A DNA stretch of 64,000 bases from Sipunculus nudus (lineage: Eukaryota > Annelida > Sipuncula > Golfingiida > Sipunculidae), in assembly GCA_026874595.1 (NCBI GenBank), contig CM049311.1, forward strand, positions 46,565,676-46,629,675, written 5' to 3'. The notes below the pieces were generated by a model. The model saw only the letters and a program-made list of their open reading frames with translations, was not told where the DNA came from and made no database searches. The position numbers were made by a program, and so were the translations under genes. This document shows, in pieces, positions 1 through 10,699 of the stretch; position 1 is the stretch's first letter; the number at the start of each line of letters is the position of its first letter.

Positions 1-683
1 TACTATAATATGTGATTCAAGGAATAACATTTATTTTTTCAGACATTTTAAATTTTTTTATCAAACAATTTACATATATTTTCTTCCATATTTATTCCCA
101 AGTCAGAATATCACCAATATATATCCTACATTGGTATAAAATAAAAATATATATTTCAAAGAGTTATTTATTTCAAACTAATAAAGAAATATAGCAGGTT
201 ATGTTAATACAGTTTTGCCTTTTCATGCAATTTGTATGCCCTGGTTCATACATTCTGTCAAGTTCTAAGACAGACACTAAGACTATCTGAGAGAGAGTAT
301 GACAATATTTTTTTTTCCAAATAAAACTAAAGTGGTTGCATACATATTAAAACATTGGCACAAATGAACATCTATCACAAAACTATGCTAAAAAGTGAGC
401 CACACATGTGAAGATAATTCAAGGTTTAGCCCTACTACAGTAAAAAAAATCAATGAATCTCAAGGGGGAAGCTGTCCTGAAAGTAATACCATGAGTTAGA
501 AGTGAGATCACAAGCTGTCGTGAAGCGGCAGGCGGCTAGATGTGGCCAGTGGAAGCATCGATTGTTATACAGTGTCACACTCAACCTTGGGGCAGCACTA
601 TGTTTACGGTTAATGAATGTACAATGATAGCATAATGGTTGTGCACGGAGGACATTCTGAAATCAGGTGTTTCACTGACAGCA
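1..683. other. AT-rich non-coding sequence
   Basis: I see no convincing coding frame here. Two TTTATT strings, near 29-34 and 163-168, read as AATAAA on the minus strand. They could serve as polyadenylation signals for the candidate minus-strand exon at 684-915. That link is inference. Confidence 0.4.
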
Positions 684-915
684 TTATTTGAACGTATTGG
701 AATCCTCTACAGCTGTCACATGGTAATTGAATAAGCTTGTCATGTAGTTTTTTCTTCTCAGTCTCTTGACTATGGCTTTGAATGTTTCTGTTGCATCGAT
801 CATTTCTTTGGTTTTAACTTTTTTCTCATTTCTTTCAGGATAAAGCCAGGGGATGACCATTTGCAAGCGGGACCTTTGATTAATATGTCTGTACAGCCCC
901 AGACGGCTCACAGCA
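684..915 (-). CDS. Possible terminal coding exon, unknown protein
   Basis: A minus-strand frame stays open for about 75 codons and ends in a stop at 684. The peptide is lysine/arginine-rich and hydrophilic, with segments such as VIPWLYPERNEKK and AIVKRLRRKNYMTSLF, and it has a more protein-like composition than most open frames in this AT-rich window. An AG dinucleotide at about 916-917 (minus strand) could be the splice acceptor, but its pyrimidine tract is poor. Possible AATAAA signals lie downstream on the same strand. I recognise no family. It could equally be chance or a decayed repeat, so this is a candidate only. Confidence 0.22.
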
Positions 916-2727
916 GGCCATGAAGCATAACACTAAGTGAACAACTGTTTTTGTCCTCACTACTTGGGTGACAACCATAAACTGTAACGGTCAAGAAAGA
1001 AACTGTAGCAGAGGATTTGATTTACACCACTGCTGGCCAGATGTATTAAGTGCTGAAGGACCCCTCTAGTTCCCCTGGGATAATCGTAATCCTGATAAAT
1101 TTTGATTGATATTACAAGTGAAGGCCACACATTTGAGCAATCACGATTTGTCGGAAGCATGGATGGCAACGAGCTTTTCTACTCAAACTTGGAATCATTC
1201 CAACCCGCCGGATGGAAGATGTCAAAAGACAGGACAATGGACACAGAGCATTACCAAGGTGTCACCAAGATCTCTGTTACCCTAGAGACAGGCAAGCTAC
1301 TTTATTTCCACTAGCATGTTTAATTATATCCCTGATTAATTCTCTGATTAAGAATATATGAGTTTAAATTAGTCATATTTAGGTTGACATTTTCTATACA
1401 AAAATATAAGGAAATGCTAGTATAACATACTTTCTGTAAGGACTATATCTTTCTAAAATATTATTAGAAAATTGTGATAATCAAACCTGAGAGAAGGACA
1501 AAATCAAACAGTAAATGGCAAATCAAATGATTTTACTAGAGAGAATTTAAAAGTTTCATAAATTACAGAAGTAGATATGAACCATTTGTTTGCTCTGCTA
1601 AAACTGTTAAACATGAAATGGGGGAATAACATGGATGCAAGCACCACAAGAGTAATGCAATGAGGAAATTAAGCTATTTATGATCAATTTACACAGCAAA
1701 TTTCAAAGCAATCCATGGAGCAAAAATTTTAAAATCCTATCTTTGATTCTTTTTTTTACCTAAAAAAAACACAAAAAATAAGAGTGAAATTTCTGACATG
1801 TCAATGTAATTTTTTTCTGGTCTCCATAATTTTGTTAAAACCTTAAAAAATGACAGGGAATATATTATATGTTGAAAAGATGAACATGCACATAATATTT
1901 AAAATGTATAATATCCAAAGCAAAATATTTATTAGAATTCATACTGACCTTCAAGGTTCTCAAAATTGTTTTCACCTCAAAGCTAACAGATTAAATGTCA
2001 AAATGACCCATAAATGTCAAAATGACCCATTCATATATTCCAAACTAATTCTGTCAGAACTCAACAGGATGTACACTTGAATCTTTCAGGGTCTACAAGT
2101 TTCAAATTAAATATGTCCTGCTAATCCTAGAGTGATTAAAACAGGCTAGCTGGTAGGACATTCTGATTCATGGACCTTCCACTTCAGCTCATCATCACTG
2201 ACTGTCAGCCATTTGCTAATCACTGATATAAATTTATATCATTGAACCCCGATCCACAACTTAACACTAACTTTCAATGAGTTAATCATTCAGAAACTGG
2301 AGCTACTGCATGTAGATTTATTCAAAATTTTAAAACTGTTGGTTATATTTTATAAAGCTTGATAGAAAGCATTTCTGAAGAATTTGTCGGCTTAATTTTG
2401 TTCTGTCTTTGCAGATAAATGACCATATGTCTAAGTGAAGCATATGTTTTCATGTTTTGGTGATTTATAAGAAATTTGTGTTTTGTGTTTATTATAACAG
2501 ACAGAGCCCAATGAAATTATGCTATATATTTAAATAACATTCATAACTGTTTGATATACATATCTGAATTAACCAAAACTCAAATGTTCATGTATATGTT
2601 TTGGAGATTAAGATTCCCATACTAAATTCCTGCATGTGCCTGGAAATAAAACTTTTTTTTATGGCTACCCAAATACAATATAGGCATATTGCTGCTGTAT
2701 TAACAAGATGTTTTTAACCATAATATT
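916..2727. other. No supported gene
   Basis: From 960 to 1314 there are short frames on both strands. A + frame ending at 1314 includes FQPAGWKMSKDRTMD and looks mildly protein-like, but it has no good splice sites and overlaps a minus frame of similar length. From 1320 to 2727 the sequence is AT-rich and without recognisable structure. Confidence 0.3.
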
Positions 2728-3605
2728 CAGATGTTTGAAATGCTATATATTCTTTTCAAGATCAAAATGTTCTGGCAGTGGGTATGCTATATGGTATTTT
2801 CCATGTTTCAACAAAAAATATTCCTACACTGGATGTCTATAGTATTTCCCAGGTTTAAACTAATATATTCTAGCACTGGAGATGCTATATTGTCTTTCCA
2901 AGATTTACACCAACTATTCTAGCACTGGAGATGCTTTAGTATTTTCCAGGTTTAAAATTACATACCCTAGCACTGGAGATGCTATAGTATTTCCTTGGGT
3001 TAAACCAAAATATATTGGCACTGGAGATGCTATAGTATTTCCCAGGTTTAAACTAATATATTCTAGCACTGGAGATGCTATAGTATTTCCCAGGTTTAAA
3101 CTAACATATTCTAGCTTTCGAGATGCTATAGTGTTTCCTTGGGTTAACCAAAATATATTGGCACTGGAGATGCTACAGTATTTACCAGGTTTAAACTAAC
3201 ATATTCTAGCACTGGAAATGCTATAGTATTTCCTTGGGTTAAACCAAAATATATTGGCACTGGAGATACTATAGTATTTCCCAGGTTTAAACTAATATAT
3301 TCTAGCACTGGAGATGCTATAGTATTTCCCAGGTTTAAACTAACATATTCTAGCTTTCGAGATGCTATAGTGTTTCCTTGGGTTAACCAAAATATATTGG
3401 CACTGGACATGCTACAGTATTTACCAGGTTTAAACTAACATATTCTAGCACTGGAAATGCTATAGTATTTCCTTGGATTAAACCAAAATATATTGGCACT
3501 GGAGATGCTATAGTATTACCAGGTTTAAACCAAAATATTCTGGCACTGGAGATGCTATAGAATTTATAGGTTTGAACTGAAATATTCTGGCACTGGAGAT
3601 TTTGG
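2728..3605. repeat. 48-bp minisatellite with higher-order structure
   Basis: About 18 tandem units of roughly 48 bp share the core GCACTGGAGATGCTATAG. Two alternating unit types differ in their second half: one carries CCCAGGTTTAAACTAA and the other CCTTGGGTTAAACCAAAA. A five-unit block is itself duplicated: the diagnostic CTAGCTTTCG variant recurs at 3111 and 3350, a 239-bp period. Because 48 is divisible by three, long frames stay open on both strands. They are by-products of the repeat, not genes. The edge units near 2728 and 3600 are more diverged, as expected for an array that homogenises from its middle. Confidence 0.9.
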
Positions 3606-3773
3606 GCCTACTCCTTTTAAAACAGATTTCTAAAGCATTTATTTTTGCAAGTTACTTCACAGATGAGATCAACAACTGATACTGACCATGTACAGTGTAA
3701 ATATAACTGTATACCATATTTCAGGAAAAAAATGAAATATTTCTTAATTTATGGTGTTTGATGAAATCATATA

Positions 3774-5172
3774 CCGTAAAATCTCCACTTTAAACTGCAC
3801 TTCCGATTAAAACAGCACCCAGACTTCGCCAACATTCCAGGTGAGACACCGCAAGGGGCTCAAATACTAAGAACCCCCCTTTAAAACCGCACCAACTTTC
3901 GCTACGGAATGATTTGACAAAAGACACAATCAAGCTATCATCTAGAAATGAACACGCGTAGTTTGCGACTCGGCCATTCCTGTCCACTTTAAATTCCTTA
4001 GGCATTTTATTTAAACACATCATAACACTCTTTTGCAGGGTCACTCAAGCATGAAGTTTGGGAAGACGTAAGGGCCGGTGAACCTCTGCCTGTTTATACA
4101 GATTTTATATTCCGTGCCGTATTCTTATTTGCTACTGATTTGTCATTATATTTTGGAAAAAATATTCTGCTGATCCATTTCAAGTCACTGCATATTTTAA
4201 TTCTAAAAGTAATATTTTGAAATCTTAATTTTTGATGAAAATTCCATTTTCTGGAATTACTCGGAAGATTCAAATCATTTTCATACCCGTTACTAGGTAT
4301 TATCATCGTCACATCGTACATTGACATCGCTCCATGTCACAATTTGCTGGTGCATTTCAAAACATCGCTGGTCAACTTAACTAAATATCAAAGTAACTGA
4401 AGTTACCTTGTCGAGATACGCACGTATAGGAAACATGACGCTTGAAAACGAGTGATTTTAAGGTAAAATTAAAGTGGCCAGTCGGCGGTAAGCAAGTTTT
4501 TTTCCTGAAGAAAGTTTCCGTGTGGGGAGCCATTTTGTCATGGCAGTGTTCACGCAAGGCAGGCTAGGACAAAATAGGTGGCTGTTCTGTTTACCACCCA
4601 GAGCGTACAGCCATTAAAAAAATTTTCTTAGCAGAATACCAGGGCGTTTCAGCACATGGCGGTACTCAAACTTGATTTTAAAACGATTGTCTGCCATTGT
4701 GTGACTCTTTACGATGTCAGCTTTTTATTCATTTTGCATTTTAAACAAATAATCATTGCTAAATAATGCCGCAAATGGATTTAAAGTAGGCTTTTTTTCA
4801 ATTTTGCTTGACCATGCCCAACGAAGTGGGACGCTGTGTGTTACAGCAGGGATGTTGTTAACGTATTATTGGGTGACAATTACCAAGATTTTATAACAAG
4901 TTATATATCACACAAAAACTAATCAGCAATATTAAATTATAAATAACAAATAATCGTAAATAATACATTCAAACACGGCGAGACTGCTGCTAAGAACTGC
5001 CTTCGAAAGTTGCAATATTATCGCCCACTCGCCAGCCCAAAAAAGATGTCTGTCAGGAGGATATTCAGAAAACCCTTCTAGTATAAACCGCACAGTGCTT
5101 TCAGGAAATCAACCTGATTTCAAGATTTTGAATTTCTTGATTAAACCGTGGTTTTTAGTGGAGATTTTACGG
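3774..5172. mobile_element. TIR DNA element, TA target, pogo/Tc1-like
   Basis: The ends are perfect inverted repeats: TACCGTAAAATCTCCACT at 3772 and its exact complement ending at 5174. Each is bounded by TA, consistent with a TA target duplication as in Tc1/mariner/pogo elements. The body is about 1.4 kb. A minus frame near 3790-4044 contains a stretch reading DDSLIVSFVKSF. It loosely resembles the tail of pogo/jerky-type transposases, but no complete transposase or catalytic triad is visible. The element is probably non-autonomous or decayed. Inverted ends and TA flanks are seen directly; the superfamily is inferred. Confidence 0.7.
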
Positions 5173-5399
5173 TACTTCACAGATCTGGGATAATATATCA
5201 AGGTCACGTCTTTATACATGTTCGGATCTAGGTTAAAATTACTAGTGGCCCTTGGGCCATGATGCTTAGCTGAATTCAAGGAATGTTGAACAATGAGCAA
5301 AATGACAGCAAGAATGAAATAAAATATCATGAATTTTGTGAAGAATCCTAAGAAATAGATTTCAGTGGGCTTTTGGACAGATGACCATTTCATTTGAAG

Positions 5400-5860
5400 G
5401 TATCATTAAAAGAAAAAAAATGAAAAAAATACAGGTAATACCACCAGTCTGCAGGAGCTGATGGAACACTCATTGACCAATATGCATGCAAAGAAGCATG
5501 GCAATCAATGCATTAGTTAATCCTATACTGGAGCTTTTGTATCACATTTTTAAATATTCAGGGGGGGGGGGGGGGACATGAGTCCAACAACTCGGAGGAT
5601 GAGGGTAACAGAGACACTAATTTCAATTTTCTATGAAGACTTTTCATAAACCTAAATGCAGTAGTTATTCAGCTACTTGACTTTTGTATCAAATTTTTTA
5701 TTATTCTGGGGGGTACTTTGGAGACCCATAGCTTGGAAGATATTGGTAACAGAGACCAATTTCAGGTTTCCCTGAAGACTTTTCATGGACCTCCCTTGAT
5801 GTCAAGTTGGAAGATTCCAGGTCCAGTGGTTACGTTTTGAGCCCTGTTAACATATGACAG
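5400..5860 (+). repeat. Family A array, left part (interrupted)
   Basis: Family A tandem core units have a period of about 334 bp. Landmarks in order are ACAGGT near a GCGCC-type palindrome, CAGTCTGCAGGA, ATGATCAATAT..CATGCAAAGAATCATGG, GAGCTTTTGTATCAAATTTT, ATTCTGGGGGGTACTT, GATATGGGTAACAGAGACC, and GCCCTGTTAACA. A poly-G run lies at about 5563-5576. The array is broken at 5860 by the LTR retrotransposon and resumes at 10700. Confidence 0.85.
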
Positions 5861-6025
5861 TATTATGACTTAGTGGCCGGTTAAAGTCAGTAAAACTCCA
5901 GACGGGTAGAACACAACATCACTTTATTCCATCATGGCCGTTCCAGCTGTTCACACACACAAATACGTGTCGCCCTCTGGCGGTACCGTAAATATTCGGT
6001 AATACCGTAATATCAAGATATAACA
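5861..6025 (-). repeat. 3' LTR (165 bp)
   Basis: On the element's own strand it begins TGTTATATCTTG and ends AGTCATAATA, so the termini are TG..TA rather than the usual TG..CA. It contains AATAAA (minus strand, 5923-5928), a plausible polyadenylation signal. It is identical to the other LTR. Confidence 0.95.
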
Positions 6026-6040
6026 TCTTCCTCCCTCTTT
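6026..6040 (-). other. Polypurine tract
   Basis: On the minus strand this reads AAAGAGGGAGGAAGA, directly abutting the 3' LTR. That is the expected position and composition for the primer of plus-strand DNA synthesis. Confidence 0.9.
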
Positions 6041-6396
6041 AGTAAAAACATTAGTTGTGACATATAGAAAAGAACTCTTAATGTACTCTGATCACTCTGA
6101 ACAGATAGACTTATATATTTTAAAACTTGAAAAAATGTACTTTCTCCGGAAATATGCATGTCTGTACTGGGTAAAAGTTAAACGAAATAAATATTTACCT
6201 TGGAGTAAAATAGTTGTTATTTTACCATAGTTTTGTAAATCAGTTTAGATGAAAACATTCAAATCTGTTATCCTGTATCTATGCAATTACCTTTCAATAT
6301 CAAATACAAATTGTTATGGAAACATTGCCTCCAAGTTCGTTACAGAGTTTGTTGCCTTAATACTACAAACAACTAATAAAGATAATCTTAATCTAG
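6041..6396 (-). other. 3' untranslated region of the retrotransposon
   Basis: About 355 bp lie between the stop codon and the polypurine tract. The stretch is AT-rich, and no second gene such as env is visible. Confidence 0.7.
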
Positions 6397-9300
6397 TCAT
6401 GGTTCATACCTCTGTGTTGGCCGACGATTACGTTTACTTTTCCTGACAGGTTCAACCTCACTTTGAACTACTTGTTCACTTTGTATAACTTTAGTTTGGT
6501 CAATACTCATCTGATTACTGTCAGCATTACTTTGTGATTGTTTACTAGCATGTTCACCTGAACTCTCAGCTACAGATGGTGGGAGTATGCAAGATGTACT
6601 CAAGTTAGATGGTACCTCTTGTGAATACATATTATCACCAGTAAACACATCATTATCACTACATATTACAGAAGTAGTAGTCTGTTCATTACCAAGTCCA
6701 ACAGAAGAACTGTCCAAACTATCTGGTTCATCACTAGCCTTGCGAATTTGATCAACATGTCTTCTCCACTGATCACCATGGTCCATTGACACTGTATAAC
6801 TTACTGGACCTGTGCGATTCGAGATAATACCGGATTTCCATTTATCTTCACCAGCACGATAATCACGACACTGCACTGATTCACCTGGTTTGAATTCACG
6901 CAGCTTTCCTCCCCTCTGAGATTTCGCGATCTCCTGACTTTGTTCTACTTTACATTGTAGGTTTGGTTTTAACAAGTCTAACCGTGTACGGAAATTTCGA
7001 CCTATAAGCAAGTTAGCTGGCGAAGCACCTGTTGTTGCGTGAGGAGTAATCCGATAACGAGCGAGGAAACAGTCAAGCTTTTGCTGTAATGTTCCTGGAT
7101 CATATCTAGCAGCTTTCAGTCCATTTTTGAATGACTGAACGAGTCTCTCAGCTGCGCCATTGGTCGACGCATGATAAGGAGCGCTAAATATGTGCTTTAT
7201 ACCATTGTTTCTGGTAAATTCCACAAATGTCTCTGATCGGAACTGTGGACCATTATCCGAAACTATCTGAACTGGTAATCCGAATCTAGCAAAAATAGAA
7301 CGGAGTGCGGAAACTGTCCATTCAGCCGATGTGGTTTTTGTCATCACAATTTCAGGCCATTTTGTTGAAGCATCCACTACGACAAGAAACATGTTATTCA
7401 TGTATGGTCCCGCAAAATCTATGTGAACGCGAGTCCATGGCGTTTTCGGGTATTCCCACGGATGAAGAGGAGCGAGTGATGGCGTGTTTTGCGTTTTACG
7501 ACATCCGCTACAACTACGCGCTAACTTCTCGACCGCTTCATCAAAATTTGGCCACCACACGTAGGATCTGGCAAGCGATTTCATTCTGCTAATACCTGGA
7601 TGACCAACATGGATCTCTCGTAGCACTGCATTACGACCTTGCGGTGGTATAATAACGCGACATCCCCATAGTAAACAGTCGTCTTCCACGGAAAGTTCAG
7701 CTCTCCGACGAAGGAATGGTTTCACGTCATCATCACATGCTGCTGGCCAATCACCTGATTTCACATAGCTCAGCACTTTGGACATAATCGGATCACGACG
7801 TGTCCATCTGTGTATGTGGTTGACTGTAACAGGTGTATTGTTCATATGCTCTAACATTAGAACATTGTTTCCAGCTTGTGGCACTTTAGCGGGCTGATCA
7901 GGTAACGGCAATCGACTGAGACAATCAGCATTGCTGTGATCTTTGCCTTCTCGGTACTTGATCCTGTACGAGTATGCTGCTAATGTCAGTGCCCATCTAC
8001 GAATTCTGTCTGCAGCCATCTGTGGTATAGCCCTATCCTCTCGAAATAATCCCAGTAAGGGTTTATGATCGGTGTAGATGGTAAAGGTACGCCCATACAA
8101 GTATTGGTGGAATTTTTTTACACCAAATATCACACTGAGACCTTCCTTATCAATTTGGGCATAATGTTTCTCTGCTGGTGCCAGTGTGCGCGAAGCATAG
8201 GCTATTGGGCGTTCGGAGCCATCCTCCATACGATGTGACAATACGGCCCCAATGCCATAAGGTGAGGCATCACACGACAAAACAAGTTCTCTGTCACTGT
8301 CATAGTGAATGAGCAACTGTGCCGACTGTAACATGTCTTTGGACTTCTGGAATGCACCCTCTTGTGCAGGTCCCCATTTCCAAGTCTGGCCTTTTCTCAA
8401 CAGTTCATGGAGCGATGCCAGTTCTGTTGACACATTTGGCAGATATCTGTGGTAATAATTAAGCATTCCCAGGTATGACTTCAACTGGGTGACATTTTCT
8501 GGTGTTGGGGCCTCAATTATTGCACGAACTTTCTCTGGCACTGGTTTCACTCCTTTACTTGAAATACAATGTCCTAAGTACACAACCTCATCTGCCATGA
8601 ATGAGCACTTGCTACGTTTCAGACGCAGTCCAGCATCACTTAATCTCCGAAACACGTTTTCCAGGTTCTGCAAGTGAGCTGCTTCCGATTCACCAGAAAT
8701 TAGGATATCATCGATCCTGACCACAACATAAGGAATTCCTTGCAACAGGTTTTCCATTATTCTCTGATAGATTCCTGGTGCCGACGAAATTCCGTATGGC
8801 ATGCGTGTATAACGAAACAGTCCTTTGTGGGTATTAACTGTTGTATACTGTTTTGAGGAATCATCCAGCAAAATCTGTTGATAGGCATGACTGATATCTA
8901 ATTTGGTGAACTGTTGACCCCCATTCAGTGTGACAAACAAATCTTCAGTCTTTGGTATAGGATAATTGTCAAGTTTTGACACTTTGTTCACTGTGACTTT
9001 GTAGTCACCGCAGATTCGAAGAGATTTGTCTTCCTTAACAATGGGCACGATTGGCGCTGCCCAATCACTGAAATCAACAGGCTCCAGTGTGCCTTCTTTG
9101 ACTAATCTATCAAGTTCTGTTTCAATCTTGTCTTTAAGTACATATGGAACAGGTCTAGCTTTGCAATAAATTGGCTGTGCTTCACTATCAACTATTATCT
9201 TAGCTTTAGCACCTTGCAGTGTTCCCTGTCCTGATTCAAACAACTGTGAATATTTATCACACAACATTTTCACAGGATGAGACTTACTTTCATCAACATG

Positions 9301-10506
9301 AAGTAATCTTGGCCAGTTCAGTTTTAAGACGCTCAACCAGTTACGTCCTAACAATGGGTGTGTGTCACTTGTCATAACTTCAACTTGCAAGTTTGACTCT
9401 TGATTTTCATAGTTTACAGGTAACAAGGCTGATCCGACTGATTTTATAGGTTCACCAGTGTATGTAGTTAACACAGTATCTGATGACATTAACTCTGCTT
9501 CAGTTTTACCTGATTTAATCTTGTCCCAGGTTTCCTGTGATATCACAGTTTTAGCTGACCCGGTGTCTAGTTCCATAGAAAGTGTATGTCCATTCACATT
9601 AACATCAACAAAAATTGGCTTGTCATTCTTAGCTTTTGCCCTAAGGGAGAACATTGGATATTCCTGGTCACTATCACAATCAGAACTGTCCCTTGTACTA
9701 TTGCTCTGCTCCTCGGCTAGCAAATTTGTTTTCTTAAACTTCCTGAATGGTTTTTGTGATTTTTTCTTTAGTTGAATGCAACATTTCTTTATGTGTCCTT
9801 TCTTTGAACAATGGTGGCACTCAGCTTCTTTGAATTTGCAGCTACCACTGTCATGGTTACCACCACATCGCCAGCAAGACCTTTTATTTTCTTTAAACGT
9901 GGGTGCAGCTGTGCCCTGTGACCTCCGTGAGCCTTGGAATTTTGACCTTTGACCTAGATTGTGAACCGCTCCACCTGGCTCAACTCTCTGGATTTCTCTG
10001 GCGTTATTAGCAGCCATTTCCATACCAAGAGCAATCTGTATAGCTCTCTCGTTTGTCAGCTCCGGCTCAGCTAATAATCTACGTTGTACGGCATCATCTT
10101 TAATTCCTACCACAAATCTGTCTCTCAACATATCGTCAAGCACGTTGCCGAAATTGCAATGTTCCGACATTTTGCGTAACTCGGCCGCAAACGTTGACAT
10201 ACTTTCGCCCGGCTTCCTGGTGCGAGTATTAAACTTAAAACGTTCTACGATCGCTGAAGGTGGTGGATTTAAATGCCTACCGACTAGCTGCGTTATCTCA
10301 TCAAACGACTTAGAATCTGGCTTCTCTGGGGACAACAAATTCCTGATCAAACTATAAATTTTCGGGCCTACCGTCGACAGGAAAATCGCCCTCTTTTTGG
10401 CGGCATCGGCAATCTCGTTTGCCTGGAAATACATTTCCATTCGCTCGACATACTCGACCCATTCTTCCCCCTCAGAAAACTCTCTGAGTCGTCCGTAGGT
10501 TGCCAT
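6397..10506 (-). CDS. Gag-Pol polyprotein of Ty3/gypsy-type element
   Basis: One uninterrupted frame of 1369 residues encodes Gag and Pol without a frameshift. Gag occupies about 1-250 and ends in two zinc knuckles: C211/C214/H218/C223 (CX2CX3HX4C) and C230/C233/H238/C243 (CX2CX4HX4C). The aspartic protease has LDTGSA at 313-318 and a PLLGRNW flap-side motif at 384-390. Reverse transcriptase spans about 440-640, with catalytic D537 (KLDISHAY) and D599/D600. The usual YxDD box is RIDD here. RNase H shows D746, E788, D813 and D861. Integrase has H966/H969 and C999/C1002, then D1030, D1084 and E1120 with DD35E spacing, and a GPxxY module near 1233. The C-terminal ~110 residues are Ser/Gln-rich and end in a basic tail (RKSKRNRRPTQRY). 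The ATG at 10506 lies only 28 bases after the LTR, so the leader is very short. Apart from the RT box, all catalytic residues I looked for are present. Confidence 0.97.
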   Translation of the reverse strand: MATYGRLREFSEGEEWVEYVERMEMYFQANEIADAAKKRAIFLSTVGPKIYSLIRNLLSPEKPDSKSFDEITQLVGRHLNPPPSAIVERFKFNTRTRKPGESMSTFAAELRKMSEHCNFGNVLDDMLRDRFVVGIKDDAVQRRLLAEPELTNERAIQIALGMEMAANNAREIQRVEPGGAVHNLGQRSKFQGSRRSQGTAAPTFKENKRSCWRCGGNHDSGSCKFKEAECHHCSKKGHIKKCCIQLKKKSQKPFRKFKKTNLLAEEQSNSTRDSSDCDSDQEYPMFSLRAKAKNDKPIFVDVNVNGHTLSMELDTGSAKTVISQETWDKIKSGKTEAELMSSDTVLTTYTGEPIKSVGSALLPVNYENQESNLQVEVMTSDTHPLLGRNWLSVLKLNWPRLLHVDESKSHPVKMLCDKYSQLFESGQGTLQGAKAKIIVDSEAQPIYCKARPVPYVLKDKIETELDRLVKEGTLEPVDFSDWAAPIVPIVKEDKSLRICGDYKVTVNKVSKLDNYPIPKTEDLFVTLNGGQQFTKLDISHAYQQILLDDSSKQYTTVNTHKGLFRYTRMPYGISSAPGIYQRIMENLLQGIPYVVVRIDDILISGESEAAHLQNLENVFRRLSDAGLRLKRSKCSFMADEVVYLGHCISSKGVKPVPEKVRAIIEAPTPENVTQLKSYLGMLNYYHRYLPNVSTELASLHELLRKGQTWKWGPAQEGAFQKSKDMLQSAQLLIHYDSDRELVLSCDASPYGIGAVLSHRMEDGSERPIAYASRTLAPAEKHYAQIDKEGLSVIFGVKKFHQYLYGRTFTIYTDHKPLLGLFREDRAIPQMAADRIRRWALTLAAYSYRIKYREGKDHSNADCLSRLPLPDQPAKVPQAGNNVLMLEHMNNTPVTVNHIHRWTRRDPIMSKVLSYVKSGDWPAACDDDVKPFLRRRAELSVEDDCLLWGCRVIIPPQGRNAVLREIHVGHPGISRMKSLARSYVWWPNFDEAVEKLARSCSGCRKTQNTPSLAPLHPWEYPKTPWTRVHIDFAGPYMNNMFLVVVDASTKWPEIVMTKTTSAEWTVSALRSIFARFGLPVQIVSDNGPQFRSETFVEFTRNNGIKHIFSAPYHASTNGAAERLVQSFKNGLKAARYDPGTLQQKLDCFLARYRITPHATTGASPANLLIGRNFRTRLDLLKPNLQCKVEQSQEIAKSQRGGKLREFKPGESVQCRDYRAGEDKWKSGIISNRTGPVSYTVSMDHGDQWRRHVDQIRKASDEPDSLDSSSVGLGNEQTTTSVICSDNDVFTGDNMYSQEVPSNLSTSCILPPSVAESSGEHASKQSQSNADSNQMSIDQTKVIQSEQVVQSEVEPVRKSKRNRRPTQRYEP

Positions 10507-10514
10507 GACACCTT

Positions 10515-10532
10515 ATGATCCCGTCGTCGCCA
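10515..10532 (-). other. Primer-binding site
   Basis: Two bases after the 5' LTR the minus strand reads TGGCGACGACGGGATCAT. It starts with the TGG expected to pair with a tRNA CCA end. The priming tRNA cannot be fixed by eye. The first seven bases resemble arginine-tRNA-type sites of other gypsy elements, but the match beyond that is not established. Confidence 0.7.
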
Positions 10533-10534
10533 AA

Positions 10535-10699
10535 TATTATGACTTAGTGGCCGGTTAAAGTCAGTAAAACTCCAGACGGGTAGAACACAACATCACTTTA
10601 TTCCATCATGGCCGTTCCAGCTGTTCACACACACAAATACGTGTCGCCCTCTGGCGGTACCGTAAATATTCGGTAATACCGTAATATCAAGATATAACA
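10535..10699 (-). repeat. 5' LTR (165 bp)
   Basis: It is identical to the LTR at 5861-6025 and is followed by the GACAG target duplication at 10700-10704. It should carry the element's promoter, but no convincing TATA box can be assigned. Confidence 0.95.

Larger units (their letters stand above)
5861..10699 (-). mobile_element. Complete Ty3/gypsy-type LTR retrotransposon
   Basis: This 4839-bp element lies in reverse orientation. The two 165-bp LTRs (5861-6025 and 10535-10699) are identical base for base, and a GACAG duplication flanks the element at 5856-5860 and 10700-10704. The same family A site without an insertion is visible about 330 bp to the right (GATGACAGCTTCTCTGAAGG from about 11031). 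A primer-binding site, a polypurine tract and one intact gag-pol frame are all present. Identical LTRs and an intact frame indicate a recent insertion that may still be active. The DD35E integrase and the order PR-RT-RNaseH-IN place it in Metaviridae. The CX2CX3HX4C first zinc knuckle and the fused gag-pol suggest a Mag-like clade, which is inference. No envelope-like frame is seen. Confidence 0.97.

Noticed and set aside
2882-3410. Frames of 88-105 codons on both strands
   Set aside because: They are produced by the 48-bp repeat, whose unit length is a multiple of three.
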